64,000 nucleotides of DNA from Siphonodentalium dalli (GCA_032622095.1 CP136066.1:95133319-95197318); one strand, 5' to 3'; positions 46,172 to 56,478 are shown, numbered from the stretch's first letter. Program-made: numbers and translations. Notes: generated by a model from the letters alone, not told the origin.

Positions 46172-46331
46172 ATATGGAGTGATTTTCAGGAAATATAAGC
46201 AGACAACAGATAATAAAAAGTGCAGAAGGATTCCTATTCATTGGTGGGAAATGTTCAGATAATAAGTTAAAAAGACCATTTAATTTTATTAGCGATAACT
46301 ACTCGTCATTGAGTAGTATAGAAAAGGTTAA
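46172..46331. mobile_element. Family D element, deleted, intron 3
   Basis: TTCAGGAAATATAAGCAGAC to AATGTTCAGATAATAAGT, then ACTACTCGTCATTGAGTAGT and AGAAAAGGTTAA. The left TTAA end is missing. Confidence 0.7.
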
Positions 46332-46462
46332 TTGACAGTTGGTGTTATGGAAATGCAATTTAATTTTGTGAAGTACAGACATGGTATGAAAATTCCCAAT
46401 TGGATTATTGGATCCCTATTGCATTAAGTTTTCTCAATAAATGGAACCGGTCCCCTTTCCCA

Positions 46463-46720
46463 TTAATCCTTTTGATAACTAAATACTCATTGATGAGTAG
46501 TTATCTCTAAGGAAATGTTCAGATAATAAGTGCAACAAATGACCATTGGTCGTTTCTTGAAGTTATTATCTGAACATTTGCCACCAATGAATAGGATAAC
46601 TTCTGCACTTCCTATTGTCTGCTCATATTTCCTGAACATACCTCCAGATGAATAATAGACCCTTCCGATATATGCTTTTATAACTGCGCAGGAGAATCAA
46701 TTTAGTATACAAAGGGTTAC
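46463..46720. mobile_element. Family D element, intron 3
   Basis: TTAATCCTTTTGATAACT to AGTATACAAAGGGTTA. The inner palindrome ATGTTCAGATAATAAGTGCA / AGTTATTATCTGAACATTTG is present. Confidence 0.8.
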
Positions 46721-47322
46721 TGGAAGGATATAATCCATGAACTTGGCTGAAGTCACATTCAACAAAATATTTCTTGTCTACTAAGCACTGAAGGGTTATC
46801 TCTGTTTGACATATATTTCTATATAAACATTATCTATGCTGGAATTATTGGTTTCCTGTGGAGAAAATCCACTCTTAAACCCATCTGCAATACCCTTCCT
46901 CACTGGATCAATATTCATATTGCCTCCATAATGTCCCTATATCTGATTGCAAGTCAGCTTGCCGTCAATAAGTCAGACTGTCCTAGTAGAATGGAGATAA
47001 ATTGGCGTATTATCTACTCCAAAGTCACTTGTTACAAATCCCGGAACAATATCCAATTCCCTTATAGTTTAGACTGATAAGAAATAATCAATTTCATTGA
47101 TTTTGCACTAAGCCAGAGAGAGAATGTAAACAACTGCAATGAAATGCACATGAGACGTAAATCATGATCAAATATATTATTGATCTCGCCCATTTGTTAA
47201 TTAAAGTCTCATATTGTGCTGTTCTAATAATGGAATATCCATTCTGTGTCACACGTCGAACCCACGTTCAGACTTTATATGTAGATCAATTCTTGGTGAA
47301 AGGGTTGTTCCCGTACAAACCC
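46721..47322. other. Intron 3, no feature
   Basis: AT-rich unique DNA. 49166-49809 likewise. Confidence 0.45.
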
Positions 47323-47776
47323 AAGTTTAGTGTGTCTGTCATTTTCAGAATGAGGTCCCCAGAGGGTGAATTTAGTGATGCTATCCCACATAGCGGGCTA
47401 ATATCACTAACTTTGCCCTCTGGGGACCTCATTCTGCATGGCCTCATCTGCTATGGGAGACATAGACTCAGATTGAAGTTTCAAAATGGTGAATATTGTG
47501 ATGTACAACCATTGAGAACCTCGATTATGCAAATGTGTCGTCTGCCAATTTGGGGAAAAAGAGAAACTAAACTGAAAAAGAAATAGAATCTATGTGAAGA
47601 AGTTTCTATAGAAATTTGATAATAAAGAAACTTTCCAGAGAAGATGAGGCCTAAGCAGGATGAGGTCCCCAGAGGGTGAATTTAGTAATGCTAGCCCACT
47701 ATGCGGGATATTGTCACTAAATTCACCCTCTGGGGACCTCATTCTGAGAATGACATATACACTAAACTCAGGCTTG
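47323..47776. mobile_element. Family B element, full length, in intron 3
   Basis: Ends are AAGTTTAGTGTGTCTGTC and CACTAAACTCAGGCTT, with two good hairpins. The body variant (ATTTGGGGAAAAAGAGAAAC) matches the copy at 1208. Confidence 0.82.
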
Positions 47777-47991
47777 GTCTGTTTATTGTATCTCAATGTC
47801 CTTCAAATGTAGAACGGACCATTACAATGAATATGTTTAAAACTGAAACACCCCTGATTAATTGGTGCTGCTAATTTGCTTTGTTGGTGGGTCCTGCTGA
47901 ACTGCTTTCATTTTGCAACCACCAGTACAGACATTGTTGAAATATTTTAATGTATATCAGTTCTTGAATGTTTCATACCTACACTACTGGC

Positions 47992-48267
47992 CAGGCCTAA
48001 AAATATGGTTCTGGAAATTTGCAGTATGAGGTCCCCAGAGGGTGAATTTAGTGATGCTACCCCACACAGTAGGCTAGCATCACTAAATTCACCCTCTGGG
48101 GACCTCATTCTGTCTCATCTCATCTAGAAAGTATCTTTATTATCAAATTAACAAGTTTTTTTAGAGGGTGAATTTAGTGATGCTAGCCCACTGCGCGGGG
48201 TAGCGTCAGTAGATTAACCCTCTGGGGATCTCATTCTGCAACTGTCAGGCACAATATATTGAGGCCT
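47992..48267. mobile_element. Family B element nested in a family N element
   Basis: Two hairpins with a short body. The flanks GAGGCCT and AGGCCT are inverted. Family N sequence surrounds it. Confidence 0.78.
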
Positions 48268-48288
48268 CTAATGGCTTTTCGTTCAGAT

Positions 48289-48531
48289 TTAACCCTTTCA
48301 TGACTGGAGCTTTCTGAAATTTTTTGAAAACCCTGTACCAATGCATTACCTTATATATGCGAGTCTTCCATAGGGAGCCTCACATATATAATAGAATACA
48401 TTGACCTTGTAATCCAGTGAAGTCTCTTATATATGCGAGGCTCCCTATAGGAGACTCACATATTTAAGAGAATGCACTTTCACATGATAATTAATGCTGC
48501 ACCAGCACAACTCCCATCGTGAACGGGTTAA
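48289..48531. mobile_element. Family C element nested in a family N element
   Basis: Bounded by TTAACCCTTTCATGACTGGA and CCCATCGTGAACGGGTTAA. Two hairpins with tips CTTCCATAGGGAG and GGCTCCCTATAGGAG. Confidence 0.83.
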
Positions 48532-48675
48532 TAGCCAAAGACAGCACTGCGAAAATGACAACTTTACAGAAACAAAAATGGTGTATTTTCTTAACAGCAT
48601 CAGTTTTCCCTACCAGCATCATAACAATTTAGAAGGACCCCACCAACATCATTGCACATTAGCAGAACCACATAA

Positions 48676-49165
48676 CCAGGGACAGGGACCAGCCTAGAGG
48701 GCGACTTGGGAGACAGCCTCTCCCTAAAATGTGCCACTTTGCCCTGTTTCAGTCCCAGGGACAAGTGAATTCTCTCTCATATACCAGTATGCATATATCC
48801 ACACTACATAATTGGCTACGGCAATCAGCAATGCCATTTGCTGAAGTAAACTGTGCCATGGCAAAGGATTGCCGAAAGCAGATTTCCAAAGCCAAATTAA
48901 AAGGGCTGTATATCCCGACAGCATATTTCAAGTATATTTACTAATTATAATGTTTTTACTCACTATATTAAAATGGTCTCTTGAGCTGCATAATACTTAT
49001 TGGATCATAGAAGGGCGTTACTAGTGTGTAAAATGAACTTTAGCCTTTATGACTACTCCCTGACAACAGTCCACTTCTCCCTGACAACAGTCCACCAAAC
49101 AGGGAGAAGTGTCTTCTCCCAATATGAAACCTCTAGGCTGGTTCCTGCCCTGGGGTGTGAATAGT
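48676..49165. mobile_element. Family F foldback element, copy 2, intron 3
   Basis: CCAGGGACAGGGACCAGCCT on the left is inverted as AGGCTGGTTCCTGCCCTGG on the right. The inner hairpin is GGGAGAAGTGTCTTCTCCC. It shares its first bases with the right end of a family N element. Confidence 0.72.
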
Positions 49166-49809
49166 AGAATCCATTCTGTAATTAAAGGGTTACTTTGCAT
49201 CACTTGTTGCAGAGAGCAACTATTGGCGCCATTGATTTTCATTCAGCGTTGTGTGGTCGGATCAATAAATGTAAATTACTGAAGCAGCGACGGTCGACTG
49301 AATTATCTGTTATAATATGTCAGCCCACACAATATCCCAATAACTCACCGTGAGTTTGTCGATATATTGAGGCCAGATTTCGTAGAAAGTACAGCCAGCT
49401 TGCTCATTATTCTTACTAAATTGATATATTCTTTGTAAACATCTCTTTGAATAATGTATCTAGGAATATGTAGATCAATATAGCCAAGGCACTAGCTCTA
49501 AAAAAAATTAATATTGTTTTTGTTCCTCGATTGAACTGATGATATTATATGCGTCTATTCATGTTTCCATGCTAACTTGTGTCATCTTTCATATTATCCG
49601 GTATATACCTTGAATTTATATAGTCAAAATGGTCTTCATTTTCTGATGTGTTAAAAGGACCCAATGCCTTCAATGTGCATGTAGGGCTGCTGTCGCTAAA
49701 ACTTTTTCGCACACTTGTGCTTTCTGGAAAAGTGACTGACTCCGATTAAGGTTATCAACGTATAACTTTAATGACTAATTAAGTGGCAAACAATATATTT
49801 TACAGTATC

Positions 49810-50506
49810 CAGGCTTTTGACAGGGAACCTTCAATATGAAGTCGAAAAAATAATGTGGGGAATAAATTTCTTAGTTATTATCTGTTCCTTAATGATGTAC
49901 TTCACTGTACATGTAGGTGAAGGTCCTAATTCGAAATTTCACAATTTAAGTGACATTGTGAGGGATTTTGCTTTGCATTGCTTACAATTATGGACTTTCT
50001 ACTGGGTAATTAGTTCAATGTTTATTGCGATGTCAGCTCATAAAAGTCACAGAAAAGCATTCAATTTCGAGTTGGGACCTTTGCCTTCAGTGAAGTACAT
50101 TATTAACCCTTTGAGTGCCAGGGGCCGATCTAATCGGCCCTAAACCTACACAATAAGTCTGTTAAAGAATATAATAAAATATATTAAAATTGTAAAAAAA
50201 AAAAATAAAAAAAAAAAAAAAAAAAAATAATTTGTTAGGCCAATGCATTCTCTTATATATGCGAGGCGACCTATGGTCGACTCGCATATATAAGAGAATG
50301 CATTGGCACAGGGTATATGGGTTGATACAAAAATCGACCTGGCACTCAAAGGGTTAAGGAACAGATAATTACTAAGAAATATATTCCCTGCGTTTTTTCG
50401 ACTTTATAAGGTTCCCGGCTCAAAACTTCAAAAAGTTCCCAGGTTTTGTACTGGTTGAATATGATCTCTATGGGCATTAGCCAGAATAGAGGTTCATGGC
50501 ATGATA
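49810..50506. mobile_element. Family G foldback element carrying a family C insertion
   Basis: TTTGACAGGGAACCTTCAAT (left, outer arm lost), body CGAAATTTCACAATTTAAGT, then the C element at 50103-50357, then GGAACAGATAATTACTAAG and the right arm to TTCATGGCATGAT. Confidence 0.78.
50103..50357. mobile_element. Family C element nested in a family G element
   Basis: TTAACCCTTTGAGTGCCAGG to CCTGGCACTCAAAGGGTTAA, the same subtype as the copy at 9628. A ~35-bp A-rich run (50191-50228) sits before its hairpin. Family G sequence continues on both sides. Confidence 0.85.
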
Positions 50507-50620
50507 TAGGTCCCCAGAGGATGGATATATTGTGACGCTAGCCTGCTGTGTGGAGTATCGTCACTAAATTCACCTCTGGGGACCTCATTCTGTAAATGTC
50601 CAGCACCATATTTTGACAGT
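50507..50620. mobile_element. Family B/H relic at the 3' end of intron 3
   Basis: One hairpin (GGTCCCCAGAGGATG to CTCTGGGGACCTCATTCTG) is followed by TCCAGCACCATATTTT, the start of family H. It ends ~160 bp before exon 4. Confidence 0.7.
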
Positions 50621-50779
50621 ATTCCTTATATTGACAGCTTAAGATGAACTTATTGTCATGTAACCAAAAGCTACTGGGGATAAGAAGACCATTAAATTTC
50701 ATGTGGTCTCAGATTTCAATTCTGGTTAACAACAGACACTATTTTATTTGCTAATTTTTCCACATTTTGTCCATTGCAG

Positions 50780-50957
50780 CTACGGTTAGGGAATTCTATA
50801 GAAACGCCAGAGCTGGGAGAACTGATTCTGAAGAAGTTCTGTCCAGCGTTAGCTCAAGTGATCGGTGATGGGTTAAAGCCTTATTTGTCTGGATTAAGTG
50901 TCTTTGGTAGAATACAGCTGTCTCCGTGGAAGGTGGCTGAAGGTTCTGCAGAATTAG
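50780..50957 (+). CDS. RUSC2-like: RUSC-like protein, exon 4 (RUN domain core)
   Basis: The acceptor CCATTGCAG ends at 50779 and the donor GTGAGT starts at 50958. It encodes the RUN signature: LRLGNSIETPELGELILKKF, then CPALAQVIGDGLKPYL, then LSPWKVAEGSAEL. These align by eye with the RUSC-type blocks (K/R)LGNS, LCPA(V/L), DGLKAF and PW(S/R)VVEAS. LGNS and PW(K/R/S)V are the strongest family markers in the window. Entry is phase 0 and exit phase 1. Confidence 0.9.
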
Positions 50958-50984
50958 GTGAGTTCATATACCTAGACTCTTAAC

Positions 50985-51168
50985 TTAACCCTTTCTGTAC
51001 TCAATGGTTTCTCCCATTCAGCTATAAAAATATACATTGGAACAGTCTATTATTCATTTGGAGGGATGTTCAGGTAATAAAAGAAGATGACTAACAGATA
51101 ATACAAGAGCAGAATGATTCTTTTTCATTGGTCGGAAATGTTCTGATAATAAGTTCAACAACTGACCT
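50985..51168. mobile_element. Family D element, half copy, 27 bp after exon 4
   Basis: TTAACCCTTTCTGTACTCAA through CAGCTATAAAAATATACATT to AAGTTCAACAACTGACC. The copy stops at the palindrome centre. Confidence 0.77.
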
Positions 51169-51745
51169 ATCTCTATTATCTTGATAATGTTATTACATTA
51201 TATCCACCACTCACTACCTCCATTGCCTACATTAAGCCTGCTTGATAAACGTTTAATATGTCAACATAGCTTTATTATGTCAATGCAGCTTTATTAGGTT
51301 AGTGCTACTTTCATTATATATGAAAATTGTGCAACTAACTGGCCTAAATGACATCATTATGATCGGAGTGTTTTCTCATCCCTAATTCAAGGCAATTGAT
51401 ACAAACAAACAAATATTCTAAAACAGCTATGAACTATTGCAACAAGGAAAGTTTTTATCAAAGAACCGAATAACTATTTCTTTTTCTACCGACCTCCGGT
51501 TTGCCCACGACACGTCATGAATATAATTAGCTTTCTTGGACTTATAAAGGTATTGGCGTCATCGAAAATTATTAATATATATATTTTTTAATTGAATCAA
51601 CCCCTGGCTATCAGCTTTTCTTTAGAATGCCGTCATCTTACCATAATCGTTTTCTCATTGTATCTTTGGCCTATCATCTTCACCATGAGAATACTTTCAG
51701 GGACGTAGAAATATATCATAAATGTAATGTTGTTTGTTTTTACAG
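51169..51745. other. Intron 4, 3' part
   Basis: No repeat after the family D half copy. The pyrimidine-rich acceptor TGTTTGTTTTTACAG closes the intron. Confidence 0.5.
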
Positions 51746-51851
51746 GTCCTTATGCCAGAGCTGCTCATGAGTTGATTGATTTAATAAAGAACCAGTTTCT
51801 GCATTATTCAAACACAGAGAAATTCTACGCATTTACATTTGGAATACTCAA
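51746..51851 (+). CDS. RUSC2-like: RUSC-like protein, exon 5 (RUN domain)
   Basis: The acceptor TTGTTTTTACAG ends at 51745 and the donor GTATGT starts at 51852. The exon starts with the split Gly codon and encodes GPYARAAHELIDLIKNQFL, then STEKFYAFTFGILN. The FxAFxxGxLN block is conserved in RUN domains of this family. Exit is phase 2. A TTAA-flanked palindromic element begins only 12 bp beyond the donor. Confidence 0.88.
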
Positions 51852-51863
51852 GTATGTTCCATA

Positions 51864-52104
51864 TTAACCCCTTGTTTACTGGAGCTTCCTGAAATTTTGC
51901 GAAAACCCTGTGTCAATGCATTCTCTTATATATGCGAGTGTCCCATAGAGAGTCTCTCATATATAAGAGAATACATTGGCCTAACAATATTTGCCTTGAC
52001 CTTGCAGGCCAGTGCATTCCCTATGGGAGACTCGCATTTATAAGAGAATGTACTGACACATGATCTTTAATGCTGCACCAGTGCAGCTCCCGTCATGAAA
52101 GGAA
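51864..52104. mobile_element. Family C element 12 bp after the exon 5 donor
   Basis: The left end is TTAACCCCTTGTTTACTGGA. The right end is eroded to CCCGTCATGAAAGGAATA. Two hairpins are present. It fills the start of the 655-bp intron 5. Confidence 0.8.
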
Positions 52105-52384
52105 TAGGCAGTGTCCTCTGATTCCTTCTGTATTTATGCTAACAAGGCTCGATGGATTTCATACTCAATAAAAGCTAAAGGTTTCACTTTCGCTTATAAC
52201 TATGGAATAAAACAATACAAGCAATCAATATGGGACATTTGATGTTCGAAGCATAGTGATCGGAGCACTCTAATGACCTGTATCGCTATCTAATATCGCC
52301 TGAAAGGTCTGTTCTTAAAATAGAACAAATAAATGTCCCTTTTGATCAGCTCATTTTATCAGAATATATTCAAAATAAAATCAT

Positions 52385-52495
52385 TATTAATTGATAGAAG
52401 CGTTTCCAGACAGGGGGTCTTCACATCATATTTATTATTTTATACCAACGAAACTATTTCAAAATTTGTTATATGAAGAGATAATCCATCTTCGT
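52385..52495. mobile_element. Family K arm next to the exon 6 acceptor
   Basis: AGAAGCGTTTCCAGACAGG, CATATTTATTATTTTATACC and GAAGAGATAATCCATCTT match the right arm of the element at 26789. It ends ~11 bp before exon 6 (52507), so the acceptor's pyrimidine tract lies at the element edge. Confidence 0.75.
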
Positions 52496-52506
52496 CTTCT
52501 TTACAG

Positions 52507-54105
52507 TTTGCGCCTGATGGATTATTGGATGGGGTACATACGAAAGAAGGACGCAATTAAGAAATTCTATGAAGCCGATTCCATCATTATTCAAAGTACG
52601 AATAAACTGAAACAGCCTTACGAGAATCTGCTGCTTTCTCTCCAGCCACTAGCGACACTACCATTCCAGCTCGAGTATGACATCATCACATGTTACTCGT
52701 CGGGACTTAGTGCGAAGCTCACACGCCCTGATAATCTTGACCCTACGTCACCAACAGATAAGGGAAAGAAGGATAGTTTGAAGGAATCATATGGTGAAGG
52801 CTCCAGAGTAAAGTCGGCTCCTGCATCAGCTAAGGGGTCGCTGTCAAAGTTCCAAGATGGTGCCAAGAAAAGCTTGGAATTGATTGGTCGCATTTCTTGT
52901 GATAATTCTGAGGATAAAGTTACGAGTGATGCTGTGCAGCAATCCAAATTGGCCAGCGAGAAAGATGATGACTCCACGAAATCCCAGACCAAAATTCCGT
53001 CATTTGCTCAAAGATTCTTCAGGCAGTCATCCAATGAAGAAACGCCTTATAAGGAAACGAATTATTCATTCGAACCTGATTGTGACCTAAATACTCGGAG
53101 ATCTTCAAACAGTTCTTGCAGTGACAGCGAATCGTCAAAAGGAGAACCAGGATTGAGAAATGCTTCTAAAATAATTAAATTCTTCGATAAACTTTTGCTG
53201 CCGAAATCTTCTATTACTGAGAGTAACCAGAAGGGCGCCATTAGGTGGAGTTGGACAGGAGGTCAAAGTCCATCAAAGACAGGGATTCCAATGCCGATGA
53301 CGAAAAATGATTGTCTACAAAGGAGCTTGCCCTCTAGCAACGAGAGTGCCATACCAAAACCGACACAATTCAATAGTGATGGTGCACTAAGTAGCCATGC
53401 TAGCAACGTTCATGCTGTTAAACTTACGAAGATTGAAGAAAATACTCAGGATGCCTCAAATCCACGAAAAAATACCAAAGAACAGAACACAACCCCAATT
53501 AAACTTCACGTGAACTCTCCGCAAAGAATGGTCGTTACTCAAAACAGGCTCAAATCATTCTCCACAAAACCAAGCATTACTTCTCCAAAGCCAGCGATTC
53601 CAGAAAAACCTCGACGGACACCTAGTCCAGAAAAGCAAGTGCGATCGGCAAGTCCTGTGAAAGCCTCAAGTCCTGTGAAAGCCACAAGTCCTGTGAAAGC
53701 CGCAAGTTCTGCGAAAATTTCAAGTCCTGTTAGAGTTTCCACAGCTGCAAAGGTGTTGAGGCCTATCGCCAGAACTGTCAGTCCCGAAAAACCGCCAAGA
53801 GCATCACTTGGTGAGAAGCCGTCTGCTCCAATAAGCGAAAAGCAAGCAGTTGGAGGTCAAGCAGGGTCAAAGTTCAGTAAGATTCCCCGACCAAATACGC
53901 CTTCCAAACTGAAAATGGCTGACAAAAATGTTAATGACTCACTTGATGAGAATTTCAATCCCAAACCCAAAGATAACATTGTTAGGCGTAATGACTTGAA
54001 ACTCTCAAAGGACCAATCAAAAGATGTTAAACATAAAGCGAAAGCTGCAGATATCGTCATTGTCAAGGACAACAGTAACGATTGTTTCCAGAAACCAGAG
54101 TTTGG
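52507..54105 (+). CDS. RUSC2-like: RUSC-like protein, exon 6 (end of RUN domain and basic disordered tail)
   Basis: The acceptor TCTTCTTTACAG ends at 52506 and GTAAGT starts at 54106. The first ~60 residues finish the RUN domain (LRLMDYWMGYIRKKDAIKKF, ending near LLSLQPLATLPFQLEYDI). The remaining ~470 residues are Ser/Lys/Pro-rich. They include GAIRWSWTGG, which resembles the short GGIKW block between RUN and SH3 in vertebrate RUSC2; an SPVKA repeat block (53650-53740); and several Pro-basic segments (IPEKPRRTPSPEK) that could bind SH3 domains. The open frame continues upstream of 52507 into transposon-derived sequence, which is not exon. Read-through of the donor meets TAA at 54107 at once, so an unspliced product would end here without SH3. 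Confidence 0.87.
53650..53740 (+). repeat. RUSC2-like: 18-bp coding minisatellite in exon 6
   Basis: AGTCCTGTGAAAGCC plus a variable codon is repeated three times in a row, with a fourth and fifth degenerate copy, and encodes SPVKA(S/T/A) units. The near-identity of copies 1-3 at the DNA level implies recent duplication. Confidence 0.9.
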
Positions 54106-54140
54106 GTAAGTTTATTGGTTCATATCTCATAAATTTTATC

Positions 54141-54325
54141 TACAGTAATGCCCTAAATAATCGACTCCTTAACCACAGAAGAATTATGGGTAACTTTTCA
54201 GGATTTAGTCGGAAATATGAGAGCTTTCCGATGAATGGCAACAAGCCATATTTCCGACTAAATCCTGAAAAATTACCCATAATTCTGCTGTGGTTAAGGG
54301 GTCAATTATTTAGGGCATTACTGTA
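54141..54325. mobile_element. Family A MITE, 35 bp after exon 6
   Basis: The left arm stops at GGAAATATG and joins GAGAGCTTTCCG. The right arm is complete. It begins 35 bp downstream of the exon 6 donor. Confidence 0.87.
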
Positions 54326-54375
54326 CTTCTGCAGATAACAGGAGATGCTGTTTATTTGATGCGTCTTTAATTACA

Positions 54376-54857
54376 CCTGGCCAACTGATCCTGCTAATTT
54401 GCTATGATGCTGGTTGGTCCTACTGAATTTCTATGATGCTGGTGGGGCAAAATTATGCTATTATATTCACTAAAATTTTCATTTACCTTTGGCTCATATG
54501 AACGAATCGTGGAAAAGCCATTTACGTGTATAAGACATTCAAAAACATATATCATAAAATATTTAATACTTGCTGTGTTGGATGTTGGATCTTGCACAAT
54601 GAAGATGGTCTATCATGTGATTTAGCAAACACCAGCACAGCCATTGTTAAAATATTTTAAAAAAATTTATAAAATGTTTAATCATACAGACTCTGGCTTT
54701 TTCTCAAATTTCTTGGATTAGCCAGACAGTGCAAAAATGCCAACTTTGGAAACATAATGGAGCTGTTTCTTAACATGATATTTTGCCCCACCAACACCGT
54801 AGGAATTCAGCAAGACCCACCAACATCATACTGAATAAGCAGGACTACTTAACCAGG
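54376..54857. mobile_element. Family N foldback element, uninterrupted
   Basis: CCTGGCCAACTGATCCTGCT to AGCAGGACTACTTAACCAGG, with ~70-bp arms that contain ATGATGCTGGTGGGGC / GCCCCACCAACACCGT. The AT-rich body matches the parts flanking the nested elements at 47.9-48.6 kb. Confidence 0.78.
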
Positions 54858-54861
54858 GCTG

Positions 54862-55065
54862 TTAACCCTTTGATTCCTGAATGGATTCTTCCATTGAGTT
54901 ATAAAAGTATACAATGGAATGTTCTATTTTTTATTTTTAAGGGTGTTTTTGGTAATATAAATGCAGAAGACATAGCACCCTATTTGTTGCTTGAACTTAT
55001 TATCTGAACATTCCCCAATTGAACTACGCATCAGCATGTATTTAGACATCAAAGGACTAATCCTT
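54862..55065. mobile_element. Family D element, partial
   Basis: TTAACCCTTTGATTCCTGAA to TTGAACTTATTATCTGAAC. The right end is indistinct. Confidence 0.7.
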
Positions 55066-55088
55066 TGTTTCCTAAATGGATCTCCCCA

Positions 55089-55335
55089 TTAACCCTTTAT
55101 ATACTGAATGGAAAATTGGAACAGTCAATTATTCATTTGGAGGGGTGTTCATGATATAAAAGCAGCTGACAGCCAGAAAAACAGATAATACAGAATGAAT
55201 TGTATTCATTTATGGGAAATGTTCAGATAATAAATTCAACAAACGACCCTCAACAACCTTGTTTGTTGAGCTTATTATCTGAACATTTCCTAAAGGAATG
55301 ACTCATAGATGAGTATTTAGTATAAAAAGGGTTAA
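55089..55335. mobile_element. Family D element, full length (247 bp, reference copy)
   Basis: Ends TTAACCCTTTATATACTGAA and AGTATAAAAAGGGTTAA. The inner palindrome reads AATGTTCAGATAATAAATTC ... GAGCTTATTATCTGAACATT. TTAA ends with CCCTTT suggest mobilisation by a piggyBac-type transposase. Confidence 0.85.
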
Positions 55336-55556
55336 GTTCTAAAAGTATACTATGGACTTGTGTATTTTTCTTTTAGAGGGATGATCTAACAATATAAGCA
55401 GACGACACTAAAAAAATTGATATAATATGAATTTCTAGTCATTTGTTTCTAGGGATGTTTAGATAACTTCAGCTGTTAGTCAAACTTATTTTCTGAACTG
55501 TCCTACAAATGAAATCAGATATATATCCACTAATGTTCAGTTGTCAAAGGATTAAG
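55336..55556. mobile_element. Decayed family D element
   Basis: Shares the right TTAA of the preceding copy. Recognisable words are AAAAGTATACTATGGACT, ATATAAGCAGACGACA and TTATTTTCTGAACTGTCC; the end is GTCAAAGGATTAAG. Confidence 0.6.
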
Positions 55557-56211
55557 GTGCTGAAAAATGTTTTAGGTGTGAAAAAATGGTTTACAATGTA
55601 CTTTTTGTTGTGATTCATGTTTGGAATTAAATTTTTTCGAAGAAATGAGAGCATGCAGCATAAATTTTGTTTATTCAATTCGTGAAATGGTTGCTTGACA
55701 GCATGTATGTCTACTATTCTGATTGAAGTGCATTAGTTTAGTTACAGACAGGGCATGCGAAGTCATCAAAACATGTAAATCAAAACACAAACACATAACA
55801 TAACAGCTGTCACAGTAAAACACTAAAACTTTGTTTGTTGGAGGCCCTATTAAAGTATATTTTAAGTTCATGAAGAAATAACTTAAATCTTTGGCAACAC
55901 GAAAAGATGTACCACCAAAAAATTCAATTATTTTTTGGAAGAAAAAAAGAGTATTTTTTACAGTTCATTTTGCATTTTTTGTTTATTGCAGATGGTTAGA
56001 TTTCGCATGATGGTTCCATTGTTTAATATGTTTTTGGGTTATAAGTTTACCAACTCCAAATTGGAATTAAATGTATTGGTCTTTTGTGAACAGTTGCATG
56101 TGATATATATCTTTTTCTGCAGAAATAGGAAAAGAAACTCTATTACAAATGACATTTGTAACTGTGGTGTCAGATATAGAAGGTGGTGATGCTACTATAG
56201 GAAGCTGATTA

Positions 56212-56478
56212 TTAACCCTTCCATGACTGGATCTTCCTGAAATTTTGCGAAAACCCTGTGTCAATGCATTCTCTTATATATGCGAGTCTCCCTATGGGAG
56301 CCCTGCATATATAAGAGAATGCATTGGCCTAACAATATTTACCTTGACCTTGTAAACCAGTGCATTCTCTTATATATACAAGGCTCCCTTTGGTAGCCTC
56401 GCATATATAAGAGAATGCATTGGCACAGTATCTTTAATTAATGCTGCACCAGCGCAGCTCCTGTCATGAAAGGGTTAA
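56212..56478. mobile_element. Family C element, complete
   Basis: TTAACCCTTCCATGACTGGA to TCCTGTCATGAAAGGGTTAA, with two well-preserved hairpins separated by ATTTACCTTGACCTTG. Confidence 0.85.

Larger units (their letters stand above)
47852..48680. mobile_element. Family N foldback element split by two nested elements
   Basis: Left arm CCTGATTAATTGGTGCTGCT and TTGGTGGGTCCTGCTGAA; right arm AAGGACCCCACCAACATC and TAGCAGAACCACATAACCAGG. Inside lie a family B element (47992-48267) and a family C element (48289-48531). Removing them leaves ~310 bp. Confidence 0.75.

Noticed and set aside
47164-47586. 140-codon open frame at 47 kb
   Set aside because: Most of it lies over a family B hairpin, and its repeated RMRSPEGEFS word comes from the element.
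52391-52506. Upstream extension of the exon 6 open frame (38 extra codons)
   Set aside because: The DNA matches a family K arm, and the exon 5 join requires the acceptor at 52506, so the extension is intronic.
55991-56190. Possible next RUSC exon after TTTATTGCAG (55991) or TTTTTCTGCAG (~56123)
   Set aside because: In the required phase 2 the first stops after five codons. The second runs 21 codons to TGA without a family match, and no donor precedes the stop convincingly.
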